Positions 34,575 to 42,554 of a stretch of DNA of 64,000 bases are shown here, one piece after another. The position numbers were made by a program, and so were the translations under genes. The notes under the pieces were generated by a model. The model saw nothing but the letters and a program-made list of their open reading frames with translations. It was not told the DNA's origin and ran no database searches. This stretch comes from Microbacterium sp. (GTDB taxonomy: Bacteria > Actinomycetota > Actinomycetes > Actinomycetales > Microbacteriaceae): the NCBI RefSeq assembly GCF_031178445.1, contig NZ_JAPSIY010000001.1:331237-395236 (forward strand). The letters are read 5' to 3'. Numbering within the stretch: the stretch's first letter is position 1; each line of letters opens with the position of its first letter.

Positions 34575-35549
34575 ATGCGTCAGGTCATCATCATCGGTTC
34601 GGGTCCGGCCGGATTCAGCGCCGCCATCTACGCGGCACGCGCCAACCTGGAACCGCTCCTGATCGCGAGCTCCGTCGAGGTCGGCGGTGAGCTGACGAAG
34701 ACCACCGATGTCGAGAACTTCCCCGGGTTCCCCGAGGGCATCCAGGGCCCCGATCTCATGGTGAAGATGCAGGAGCAGGCTGAGCGCTTCGGCACCGAGG
34801 TCGTCTACGACGACGTCGTCGAACTCGACGTCGCCGGCCCGGTGAAGAAGGTCACCCTCGGCAGCCGCGCCGTGCACGAGGCCTCCACGATCATCTACGC
34901 CACGGGATCCGCATACCGCAAGCTCGGCATCGAGGGCGAAGAGCGCCTCTCCGGCCACGGTGTCTCGTGGTGCGCCACGTGCGACGGCTTCTTCTTCCGC
35001 GAGAAGACGATCGCCGTCGTCGGCGGTGGCGACTCCGCCATGGAAGAGGCGACGTTCCTGACCCGCTTCGCCTCGAAGGTGTACGTGATCCACCGCAAGG
35101 ACAGCCTGCGTGCATCGAAGATCATGCAGGAGCGTGCCTTCGCGAACGAGAAGATCGAGTTCATCTGGAACACCGAGGTCGAAGAGATCCTCGGCGAGTT
35201 CGAGACCACCGGCGTCCGACTGCGCTCGACCGTCGACGGTTCCACCCGTGAGCTGGCCCTGAACGGCGTCTTCGTCGCGATCGGCAACGACCCTCGCACG
35301 CACCTCGTGCACGACAAGCTCGAGCTCACCCCGGCGGGAACCATCTGGGTCGACGGCCGCTCGTCGCGCACCTCGGTACCCGGCATCTTCGCCGCCGGTG
35401 ACGTGATCGACCCCACCTACCGGCAGGCGGCGACCGCCGCTGGCTCGGGCGTCGTGGCCGCACTCGACGTCGAGCACTTCCTCGCAGATCTCGAGGACGC
35501 CTCGGTCGAGGTTCCGGCCGCAGAGGCGGCCGAGGTCATCGTCGGCTGA
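34575..35549 (+). CDS. trxB: Thioredoxin-disulfide reductase
   Basis: A 324-residue flavoprotein. FAD motif GSGPAGFSAAIYAARA at the N terminus, redox pair CATC in SWCATCDGFFF (residues about 134-141), NADPH motif GGGDSAMEEATFL, and the C-terminal FAD contact GIFAAGDVID. It passes electrons from NADPH to thioredoxin. GGAGA lies just upstream of the ATG. The trxA gene follows after 61 bp in the same direction. Confidence 0.97.
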   Translation: MRQVIIIGSGPAGFSAAIYAARANLEPLLIASSVEVGGELTKTTDVENFPGFPEGIQGPDLMVKMQEQAERFGTEVVYDDVVELDVAGPVKKVTLGSRAVHEASTIIYATGSAYRKLGIEGEERLSGHGVSWCATCDGFFFREKTIAVVGGGDSAMEEATFLTRFASKVYVIHRKDSLRASKIMQERAFANEKIEFIWNTEVEEILGEFETTGVRLRSTVDGSTRELALNGVFVAIGNDPRTHLVHDKLELTPAGTIWVDGRSSRTSVPGIFAAGDVIDPTYRQAATAAGSGVVAALDVEHFLADLEDASVEVPAAEAAEVIVG

Positions 35550-35610
35550 CCTCGGGAACACTTTTCCCGCATCCGACGTTTCACCAGGTGACACCGAACA
35601 AGGAGAATTC

Positions 35611-35934
35611 ATGACTGCCAAGGCAACCACCCAGGCCACCTGGGAGCAGGACGTACTGCAGGCCGACGGTCCGGTGCTGGTCGACTTCTGGGCCGCATGG
35701 TGCGGACCGTGCCGTATGGTCGCGCCGGTGCTGGATGAGATCCAGGCCGAGAACCCCGACAAGATCACGGTCCTCAAGCTCAACGTCGACGAGAACCCCG
35801 AGCTCGCGATGAAGTACCAGATCACCTCGATCCCCGCCATGAAGGTCTTCCAGGGCGGCGAGGTCAAGACGACGATCATCGGCGCCAAGCCGAAGTTCGC
35901 CCTCGAGAAGGATCTCGCGGCCTTCATCGGCTGA
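35611..35934 (+). CDS. trxA: Thioredoxin
   Basis: A 107-residue thioredoxin with the active site WCGPCRM near residue 31 and the cis-Pro motif TSIPAMKVF. It reduces protein disulfides such as those of ribonucleotide reductase and is itself reduced by TrxB. An AAGGAGAAT site precedes the ATG. The terminator at 35952-35985 ends the trxB-trxA unit. Confidence 0.97.
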   Translation: MTAKATTQATWEQDVLQADGPVLVDFWAAWCGPCRMVAPVLDEIQAENPDKITVLKLNVDENPELAMKYQITSIPAMKVFQGGEVKTTIIGAKPKFALEKDLAAFIG

Positions 35935-35951
35935 GTCCGATACAGACGCTG

Positions 35952-35985
35952 GAAGCCCGCCACCTCGACCGAGGTGGCGGGCTTC
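35952..35985. terminator. Bidirectional terminator hairpin
   Basis: Perfect 15-bp stem (35952-35966 with 35971-35985), loop GACC. It lies between trxA and the convergent small gene ending at 36016. Confidence 0.87.
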
Positions 35986-36015
35986 GTCGTCTTCGGGTGC
36001 CGACGGCGGCGCGGC

Positions 36016-36348
36016 TCAGGAGGCGTCGGCGATCGTCGGGTCCCAACGGCGGTGACGCTGCTCGCCGAGCAGGCCCCAGACCGCCTTCGTCAGTTCCGGG
36101 TACTCCAGCGCGATCTGGCGCAGCACGCGGTAGTGTCGTGCCGCGTTCGGGCGCACGCTGTCGTTCGCGGCGATGTTGTCGGCCCGCAGCAGGTAGACGA
36201 CCAGCTCGTCAATGCTGGGCAGGTCGTCCATGAAGTCCCACGGATCCTCGCCCGCGCGCAGCCGCTCCTGGATCAGCACGGCGAGTTCGTCCGACGCCTC
36301 AGCGCGCAGCACTTCCAGGCTGGCTCGGCGAGGCACGGACTCGGTCAT
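36016..36348 (-). CDS. Small conserved-looking hypothetical protein (110 aa)
   Basis: A 110-residue, mostly helical, acidic cytoplasmic protein without recognised domain; core DELAVLIQERLRAGEDPWDF and RHYRVLRQIALEYPELTKAVWG. Similar small proteins in this genus are, I believe, sometimes mislabelled as tryptophan synthase alpha chain; nothing here supports that. It starts 9 bp after the sugar porter stop but also has its own TAGGCT 6 nt before the ATG, so it can be made from a leaderless mRNA. Confidence 0.75.
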   Translation of the reverse strand: MTESVPRRASLEVLRAEASDELAVLIQERLRAGEDPWDFMDDLPSIDELVVYLLRADNIAANDSVRPNAARHYRVLRQIALEYPELTKAVWGLLGEQRHRRWDPTIADAS

Positions 36349-36354
36349 CCCCCA

Positions 36355-36360
36355 AGCCTA
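36355..36360 (-). promoter_or_regulatory. -10 element for a leaderless transcript (36348 gene)
   Basis: TAGGCT on the minus strand, 6 nt before the ATG at 36348. Its TAG is also the stop codon of the sugar porter gene. Confidence 0.5.
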
Positions 36361-37797
36361 CGCGCGGTTCACCCGCCTGCGGCGCTCGACCACCGCATCG
36401 TCCGTCATCGACTCCAGCTCTCTGCCTTTCGTCTCGGCGACCTTGAAGTACACGAAGAAGAACGACAGCAGGGCGAAGAAGGCGTAGAAGCCGTAGGCGA
36501 AGGTGAGACCGATCTCTGCGAAAGCGGGGAATGTGGTCGAGATGAAGAAGTTGGCCACCCACTGCGCTGCGGCCGCCACCGCCAGCGCGCCGGCGCGGAT
36601 CGAGTTGGGGAACATCTCCCCCAGCAGCACCCAGACGAGCGGACCCCAGGTGGCTCCGAAGAACACCACGAACGCGTTCGCGCACACCAGCGCCACGGTC
36701 GACCAGGGCTCGGGAAGCACGACGTCGCCTGCGGCATCCAGCGTGCCGAACGAGAACGCGAGAGCCATGAGGCCGAGGGTCACGGTCATCCCCACCGAGC
36801 CGACCAGCAGCATCAGGCGACGCCCGACACGGTCGACCAGGAGGATTGCGACGATCGTCACGACGATGTTGGTCACCGAGGTGATGACGGTGATGGTGAG
36901 CGCATCCGATTCATCGAAGCCGACTGACCTCCAGAGCGTCGTGGAGTAGTAGAAGATGACGTTGATGCCGACGAACTGCTGGAAGATGCTGAGCAGGATG
37001 CCCACCCACACGATCGGCTTCAGGCCCAGCCGGCTGCCGCGCAGGTCGCTGAGCGACTCCTTTCGCTCCGTGTTCAGCGTGCCGGTGATCTCGCGGATCT
37101 TGCCGTCCACGTCGATCTCACCCGTCACGCCGGTGAGCACCTCGGAGGCCTTCTCGACGTCGCCCCGCGCGACAAGGTAGCGCGGCGACTCGGGCAGGCG
37201 CAGCGACATGATGCCGTAGACCAGAGCAGGCACCGCCTCGGCGATGAACATCCACCGCCAGGCGTCGAGCCCCCACAGTGGCGCGGCGGCACCGCCCGCC
37301 GCGCCGGCGAGCATGGCATCCGACAGCAACGCCACGAAGATTCCGGTCACGATCGCGAGCTGCTGCAGCGAACCCAGTCGGCCGCGGACGCGCGCCGGCG
37401 ACACCTCGGCGATGTAGGCGGGGGCGATGACGGACGCGGCGCCAACACCGAATCCGCCGACGACGCGCCAGACGATCAGATCGATGACGCCGAACGCGAG
37501 TCCCGAGCCGATCGCTGAGATGAAGAACAGCACCGCTGCCGCGACCATCGTCGGAACGCGTCCGAAGCGATTGGCAACCGGCCCCGCGAACCACGCGCCG
37601 ATTGCGCAGCCGATCAACGCGGAGGAGACCGCGAAGCCCTTCAGGCCGACACCGAGATCGAACGCGCCGGCCAGTGCATCGACGGCGCCGTTGATCACCG
37701 CCGTGTCGAAGCCGAAGAGGAAGCCGCCGAGCGCGGCGGCGATGCTCACCCCGATGACGCGGCCTCGGATCGAACTCGTTCTGGCTGAGCTGCTCAT
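36358..37797 (-). CDS. Sugar porter family MFS transporter
   Basis: A 479-residue, 12-helix transporter. Sugar-porter motifs: GGFLFGFDTAVINGAV in helix 1, NRFGRVPT and DRVGRRLM (the RxGR loops), PESPRYLV after helix 6, and QQFVGINVIFYYS in helix 7. It takes up a sugar or polyol by proton symport across the cytoplasmic membrane. A minus-strand TAGGCT lies at 37830-37825, giving a leader of about 20 nt. No sugar-catabolic gene is adjacent, so the substrate stays open. Confidence 0.92.
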   Translation of the reverse strand: MSSSARTSSIRGRVIGVSIAAALGGFLFGFDTAVINGAVDALAGAFDLGVGLKGFAVSSALIGCAIGAWFAGPVANRFGRVPTMVAAAVLFFISAIGSGLAFGVIDLIVWRVVGGFGVGAASVIAPAYIAEVSPARVRGRLGSLQQLAIVTGIFVALLSDAMLAGAAGGAAAPLWGLDAWRWMFIAEAVPALVYGIMSLRLPESPRYLVARGDVEKASEVLTGVTGEIDVDGKIREITGTLNTERKESLSDLRGSRLGLKPIVWVGILLSIFQQFVGINVIFYYSTTLWRSVGFDESDALTITVITSVTNIVVTIVAILLVDRVGRRLMLLVGSVGMTVTLGLMALAFSFGTLDAAGDVVLPEPWSTVALVCANAFVVFFGATWGPLVWVLLGEMFPNSIRAGALAVAAAAQWVANFFISTTFPAFAEIGLTFAYGFYAFFALLSFFFVYFKVAETKGRELESMTDDAVVERRRRVNRA

Positions 37798-37861
37798 CAG
37801 GTACCCCCCGGTCGTCTGCCCGGGAGCCTATCGGACGAGAGCATCGCCGTGAAGGGTCGGC

Positions 37862-38848
37862 TCAGCGCGCGCCGAACTCTTCCCCGCCGAGATCCGCCAG
37901 GATGCGGTTCAGGTCCTGGATTGAAGCGAATTCGATCTTGACCTGGCCTTTACGAGCACCGAGCGTGATCTGCACCCGTGTGTTGAGACGGTCGCCGAGC
38001 TTGCTGGCCACCTCGTCGAGATATGCACGGCGTGCGCCGGGCTGTGGCCGGGGCGATCGGCCGGGGGTCGCAGGGACGTCCTTCGCCGCCTGCTCAGTGG
38101 CACGCACGGAGAGGTCTTCGTTGACGACCTTGTCGGCGAGGCGCTGCATCTGCTCGGGATCTTCCACGGAAAGAATGGCTCGAGCGTGGCCGGCCGAGAG
38201 CACGCCCGCGGCGACGCGCTGCTGCACCGGCATGGGCAAGCGAAGCAGGCGGATGGTGTTGCTGATCTGCGGACGCGACCGGCCGATCCTGGTGGCGAGC
38301 TCCTCCTGTGTGATGCCGAAGTCCTCGAGCAGCTGCTGGTAGGCCGAGGCCTCTTCCAGCGGGTTCAGCTGCGAGCGGTGCAGGTTCTCGAGGAGTGCAT
38401 CGCGAAGCAGGTCCTCGTCGGCGGTCTCGCGGAGGATGGCGGGTATGGACTCGAGTCCGGCCTCGCGGGCGGCACGGGTGCGCCGCTCCCCCATGATCAG
38501 CTCGAACTCACCGTCGCCGTTCCTGCGCACCACGACCGGCTGCAGCACGCCGAACTCGCGCACACTGTGCACGAGCTCTGCGAGGTGATCCTCGTCGAAG
38601 TGCGTGCGGGGCTGGCGTGGGTTCGGAACGATCCGCTGCGGGTCGACCTGGATCAGGCGGATGCCGGGGATCGCCGCTAATTCATCGGCAGAGACGGCGT
38701 CCTGCTCGAGCTCCGCCACCTCGGCCGGAGCGGCATCCTGCTTCGCCTTCGATGCCCCGGGGAAGAAGACGTCCACTGGACGCTCGGCCTGATCGGCCGT
38801 CGGGATGAGCGCGCCGATCCCCCGTCCGAGTCCCGTACGTTTGGCCAT
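37862..38848 (-). CDS. parB: Chromosome-partitioning protein ParB
   Basis: A 328-residue CTPase/DNA-binding protein. AKRTGLGRGIGALIP at the N terminus, ParB/Srx domain with QVDPQRIVPNPRQPRTHFDE and the CTP-binding GERRTRAAREAG, then the helix-turn-helix EELATRIGRSRPQISNTIRLLRLP and the C-terminal dimerisation domain. It loads at parS and spreads to form the segregation complex. GGAG 5 nt before the ATG at 38848 favours this start over the adjacent ATG at 38851. It overlaps the parA stop. Confidence 0.96.
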   Translation of the reverse strand: MAKRTGLGRGIGALIPTADQAERPVDVFFPGASKAKQDAAPAEVAELEQDAVSADELAAIPGIRLIQVDPQRIVPNPRQPRTHFDEDHLAELVHSVREFGVLQPVVVRRNGDGEFELIMGERRTRAAREAGLESIPAILRETADEDLLRDALLENLHRSQLNPLEEASAYQQLLEDFGITQEELATRIGRSRPQISNTIRLLRLPMPVQQRVAAGVLSAGHARAILSVEDPEQMQRLADKVVNEDLSVRATEQAAKDVPATPGRSPRPQPGARRAYLDEVASKLGDRLNTRVQITLGARKGQVKIEFASIQDLNRILADLGGEEFGAR

Positions 38849-39780
38849 CATTTCTCCTTGTCCTGCGAGGAGTCCTGGCCTCGCTGAGCGATCTCGACTG
38901 CTGCCTCGCGATAGGCGATGGCACCTGCTGACGTGCCGTCGTAAGCGATGACGGTCTGACCGAAGCTCGGCGCCTCTGAGACGCGGACCGAGCGAGGGAT
39001 CACGGTCTCGAGCACCTGCTCCGGGAAGTGATTGCGCACCTCGTCGGCCACCTGCTGCGCCAGACGCGTCCGCGCGTCGTACATGGTGAGCAGGATCGTC
39101 GAGAGGTGGAGCTGGGGGTTGAGATGCTTCTGGATCATCTGGATGTTGCCGAGCAGCTGGCTCAGGCCCTCGAGCGCGTAGTACTCGCACTGGATCGGGA
39201 TGAGTACCTCGGATGCTGCAGTGAACGCGTTGATCGTCAGAAGGCCGAGCGACGGCGGGCAGTCGATGATGACCACGTCGAACGGCTGCTCGGCGAGGTA
39301 TGCCTCGAGCGCGCGGCGAAGCCGGAACTCACGAGCGACCTGCGAGACCAGTTCGATCTCCGCACCGGCGAGATGGATCGTGCTGGGCGCGCACATCAGG
39401 TTCGGCGACTCGGGACTCGGCTGCACGATGTCCGACAGCGCGGCGTCGCCGATCAGCACGTCATAGATACTGTCGGTGTCTGCGGTGTGGGTGACACCGA
39501 GGGCGGTGGAGGCATTGCCCTGCGGATCGAGATCGACGACGAGAACCCTTCCTCCGAGCTGCGCGAGAGCCGAGGCCAGGTTCACGGCGGTCGTCGTCTT
39601 TCCGACGCCACCCTTCTGGTTCGAGATCGTGAAGACGCGAGTATTCCCGGAGAACTGGACATCCACGCCTTCGAGAGCCTTGCGCCGGGACGACAGGTCG
39701 GCGAGCTCGCGTGCGAGCGGCGTATCCATCCCGAAATCGTTGTTCGGCGATGCCTTGTCGGATAGTTTCACGTGAAACAT
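38848..39780 (-). CDS. parA: Chromosome-partitioning ATPase ParA
   Basis: A 310-residue Walker-type ATPase. Deviant Walker A KGGVGKTTT (residues about 56-64), switch DLDPQGNAST, and FDVVIIDCPPSLGLL. It forms the DNA-bound gradient that moves ParB-parS complexes. The ATG at 39780 has AAGGAG just upstream. The first codons (MFHVKL) are encoded by a parS site, so ParB bound there would sit on the parA start, a likely autoregulatory arrangement. An internal ATG at 39729 is the alternative start. Confidence 0.95.
   Translation of the reverse strand: MFHVKLSDKASPNNDFGMDTPLARELADLSSRRKALEGVDVQFSGNTRVFTISNQKGGVGKTTTAVNLASALAQLGGRVLVVDLDPQGNASTALGVTHTADTDSIYDVLIGDAALSDIVQPSPESPNLMCAPSTIHLAGAEIELVSQVAREFRLRRALEAYLAEQPFDVVIIDCPPSLGLLTINAFTAASEVLIPIQCEYYALEGLSQLLGNIQMIQKHLNPQLHLSTILLTMYDARTRLAQQVADEVRNHFPEQVLETVIPRSVRVSEAPSFGQTVIAYDGTSAGAIAYREAAVEIAQRGQDSSQDKEK
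39764..39779. promoter_or_regulatory. parS: parS site 1 (overlaps parA start)
   Basis: AGTTTCACGTGAAACA: one mismatch (first base) from the consensus TGTTTCACGTGAAACA. It overlaps the first codons of parA. Confidence 0.9.
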
Positions 39781-39936
39781 CGACTCCTTCCGGGACCGTC
39801 TACCACTCTAACCGCCGCGCCCGACATGGCGAACTCCCCCGGCTCTTCATTGAGAGATGCGGAATGCGAGCGAACACGTCCGGTGGGCCCTGGCGCCGCC
39901 TCATCGCTCGTCGTTGGGTCGCCACTAGAGGACCGT

Positions 39937-39952
39937 GGTTCCACGTGAAACA
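39937..39952. promoter_or_regulatory. parS: parS-like site 2 (degenerate)
   Basis: GGTTCCACGTGAAACA: two mismatches from consensus, at positions 1 and 5; the CACGTG core and the right arm are intact. Confidence 0.6.
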
Positions 39953-40278
39953 TCACCCGAGCCCGCCGGTCGTTCCCGACCTGAGGCATTCGGTGACATC
40001 CCGAACTGTTCGGGGGGCGCGATCAGGTTCGTCGGGGGGCGGATGCCCCCCCAGAGCCCGCGCCCCGACGGGATGGCAGCTTCTCGCATCATTCGGAGAG
40101 TCCGGTCGGGGAACAAGCCGTGGATAGGCGGCGCCTATCCCTCGGAGCAGTCGGTTGCCGGACCGCTCCGAATGCGTCGGATTCTGCGGGTCACGAGCTG
40201 CAGGATGGGATCACTTTGACGCGCCTCGATCGGCGCACCTCCGGCCAGAAACGCGCAAGGTTGTTCGAAGAGGGCGGA

Positions 40279-40294
40279 TGTTTCACGTGAAACG
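40279..40294. promoter_or_regulatory. parS: parS site 3
   Basis: TGTTTCACGTGAAACG: one mismatch at the last base. Confidence 0.85.
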
Positions 40295-40505
40295 GTCGGG
40301 AGGAGCTTCTCCACCCACGCCGTGCCGCCGGCAGTGGCTCGATCGGACGACACGGAGGCCTGTTGCCCGCAATGGCGCCGTGTGGTGCATCTGTCCCAAG
40401 TGAGCCGCCGCCATGTCCTGGTGCGGGGGGTGCTATCGGGTAGACGGCGATGAGATTCCGCTCCCCGGCCACCGTGGGTCGCCCGACGCTGCGCCACGCC
40501 CTGCA

Positions 40506-40521
40506 TGTTTCACGTGAAACA
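40506..40521. promoter_or_regulatory. parS: parS site 4 (perfect)
   Basis: Exact match to TGTTTCACGTGAAACA. Confidence 0.95.
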
Positions 40522-40804
40522 CGCGGCGACCCAATCTCCGTCTGGGTGCGCCGGAGCAACGAACATGATCACTTAATTTTGGCGTATTATCGGCCGGGTG
40601 CTGGTCGCCGTGCTGACGCATAGGTCGGGCCCCTGATCGCATCCTCGACGTCCGCCGGAACGTCCGGTGGCGAAGCCACGAACCGCTGCCGTCGCGGGGT
40701 GGACGCCGGGTCTACGTATCCCTCCGCGCCGCAGGCCCATGTCTCCCTCACACTCTGGGACGGTGACCGCGCCGGCGGCGACGAGCGCATACATCACGCC
40801 CAGG

Positions 40805-40820
40805 CGTTTCACGTGAAACA
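40805..40820. promoter_or_regulatory. parS: parS site 5
   Basis: CGTTTCACGTGAAACA: one mismatch at the first base. Confidence 0.88.
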
Positions 40821-41105
40821 CAGGCGCCTCGCATCCGACCTGCCTGAATCAGCTCCTCTCGACAGTTGAATCCCGCCCTGCAGCGTCACCAACGGCACCG
40901 CAAGATAGCGAAGAATGCGCCTGCCGCCGGGGCGAAGATGGCTCTCGCGGAGGGCCTATCTGTCGATCAATGAGCGTCTCGCGGGCCTGTGATCGCGCGA
41001 CGAGATCAGTGACAGACCGCAGCGTCCGCACGCTCGCGCCGTGCCGGCCTCGCGCACGGTGACTGGCGGTGTGCGACTAATGCGCTGAGGGAACTCCGCC
41101 GGCAC

Positions 41106-41121
41106 TGTTTCACGTGAAACA
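41106..41121. promoter_or_regulatory. parS: parS site 6 (perfect)
   Basis: Exact match to TGTTTCACGTGAAACA. Confidence 0.95.
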
Positions 41122-41307
41122 TCAAGCGCGCTCGTACTCGAGCTTCGAGATTGACCGGCCGACGTGACGCCTGTGCCGCGGCGGAAGCGGGATGCTCGTC
41201 GTGTGTGTGGTACCGCGACCGGTCAGGCCCGTGCTCGGCTCGCGAGTGCGGCGTCGAGCAGGAAGTGATGGACAGCCGTACGCTGCATCCTGACAAACCG
41301 CCGCCGA

Positions 41308-41323
41308 TGTTTCACGTGAAACA
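41308..41323. promoter_or_regulatory. parS: parS site 7 (perfect)
   Basis: Exact match to TGTTTCACGTGAAACA, 15 bp beyond the rsmG stop. Confidence 0.95.
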
Positions 41324-41337
41324 CCGACTCTCTGAGA

Positions 41338-41964
41338 TCAGGCGCGAACCCGAGCCTGGACCACGCGCGTCGTCTCGGTCAGCACGCCCTCCCCCAGGAT
41401 GTCGACCCTCACATCGCTCACCTTGTGCTTCTTCAGCACCTTGGCCGCGGCGTCGATCTCGGCCGGGACGTTGTGCCCCTTCAGGAGTATCAGCTCACCA
41501 CCATCCTTCACCAGCGGAGCGGTGATCGGCACCAGGGTGCGCATCGCGCTGACGGCGCGTGCGGTGACCACGTCGAACTCGAGTCCGACATCCTCGGCCC
41601 GAGCGCGCATGACGCGAACGTTGTCGAGCTGCAGAGCATCCACCTGCTCGTTCAACCAGGTGACGCGACGGTCCATCGGCTCGATCAGGGTCCACTGCAC
41701 GTCCGGCCGAGCGATCGCCAGCACCAATCCGGGAAGTCCTGCACCCGACCCCACATCGGCGACCGAGCCGTGAAAGAGCGGCGCGGCGATGGCGGAGTTC
41801 AGAATGTGCCGCGTCCATAGGCGAGGCAGCTCGAGCGGACCGATGAGGCCTCGTAGCTCACCCTCCGCTGCCAGCGCGGCCGTGAATCGTCGCACCGATG
41901 CGATGCGATCACCGAAGAGGTCGGTTGCGACCGACGGTTCCTGCTCGACGCCCGGATCAGACAC
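41338..41964 (-). CDS. rsmG: 16S rRNA (guanine-527-N7)-methyltransferase
   Basis: A 208-residue RsmG (GidB) with the SAM motif VADVGSGAGLPGLVLAIARP (residues about 67-86) and the following WTLIEPMDRRVTWL. It methylates G527 of 16S rRNA; loss gives low-level streptomycin resistance in other bacteria. It starts with ATG and follows jag in the conserved order. The next gene upstream ends 95 bp away with parS site 8 in the gap. Confidence 0.95.
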   Translation of the reverse strand: MSDPGVEQEPSVATDLFGDRIASVRRFTAALAAEGELRGLIGPLELPRLWTRHILNSAIAAPLFHGSVADVGSGAGLPGLVLAIARPDVQWTLIEPMDRRVTWLNEQVDALQLDNVRVMRARAEDVGLEFDVVTARAVSAMRTLVPITAPLVKDGGELILLKGHNVPAEIDAAAKVLKKHKVSDVRVDILGEGVLTETTRVVQARVRA

Positions 41965-42043
41965 GATGCTCCGACTGCTGGACCCGCATCTCGACTCGTT
42001 TCGCTCGCTGGCTACCGTGCACCATGGCTGTTGCGCGCATCAG

Positions 42044-42059
42044 TGTTTCACGTGAAACA
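42044..42059. promoter_or_regulatory. parS: parS site 8 (perfect), between jag and rsmG
   Basis: Exact match to TGTTTCACGTGAAACA. It abuts the jag stop codon at 42060. Confidence 0.95.
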
Positions 42060-42554
42060 TCAGTGCCGGGAGATCACCGTGTGCCGGTCGGCGCCCTCGC
42101 CGTAGGACTCGGAGACGAGACCGCGCTCCGAGACGATGTCATGCACGAGCTTGCGCTCGTAGCTCGACATCGAGGGCAGCGATGCCTGGGTCGCACCGTC
42201 ATCGAGCTTGGCCACGGCAGCATCCACCAGCGCTTCGAGCTGACGCCGGCGGGTGTCACGCGACCCGCCGATGTCGAGGATCAGTCGCGAGAAGGAACCG
42301 GTGCTGCTCTGCACAGCGAGGCGCGTCAGCTCCTGGAGCGCCTGAACGGTGTCGGGCGCGGAAAGCAAGGACAATCCTTCGCCCTCCGCCTCGATGGAGA
42401 CGTAGGCGCGACCCTGCCTCACATCGAGAGTGAGGTCTCCATCGATGTCGGCGATGTCGAGCAACTCCTCCAGGAAGTCCGCTGCCACATCGCCCTCGTG
42501 CTCGAGCTGTTCCACTGTCGACTCGGTCGACGCCTTCAGGTCCTGCGCGGTCAT
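42060..42554 (-). CDS. Jag/KhpB-like R3H single-stranded nucleic acid-binding protein
   Basis: A 164-residue protein. A KH-like middle part (LTLDVRQGRAYVSIEAEGEGLSLL) is followed by a C-terminal R3H domain (SSYERKLVHDIVSERGLVSESYGEGADRHTVIS). The N-terminal Jag_N domain of longer homologues is missing, as in other actinobacteria. It binds RNA; the homologue KhpB affects division and wall synthesis in firmicutes. TGATG overlap with yidC at 42552-42556 shows coupling. Confidence 0.93.
   Translation of the reverse strand: MTAQDLKASTESTVEQLEHEGDVAADFLEELLDIADIDGDLTLDVRQGRAYVSIEAEGEGLSLLSAPDTVQALQELTRLAVQSSTGSFSRLILDIGGSRDTRRRQLEALVDAAVAKLDDGATQASLPSMSSYERKLVHDIVSERGLVSESYGEGADRHTVISRH

Larger units (their letters stand above)
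39781..41337. other. Gene-free parS-rich region (centromere-like)
   Basis: About 1.55 kb between parA and rsmG. The short open frames on both strands have no ribosome binding site or plausible protein sequence, and several start with MFHVK only because parS contains ATGTTTCACGTG. It holds six parS-like sites besides the one at the parA start, and an A+T-rich patch near 40570-40592. I see no RNA gene or terminator. Confidence 0.7.

Noticed and set aside
39781..41337. Several short ORFs beginning MFHVK in the parA-rsmG gap
   Set aside because: They start at the ATG embedded in parS (ATGTTTCACGTG). None has a ribosome binding site, and the translations are Arg/Pro/Gly-rich without structure.
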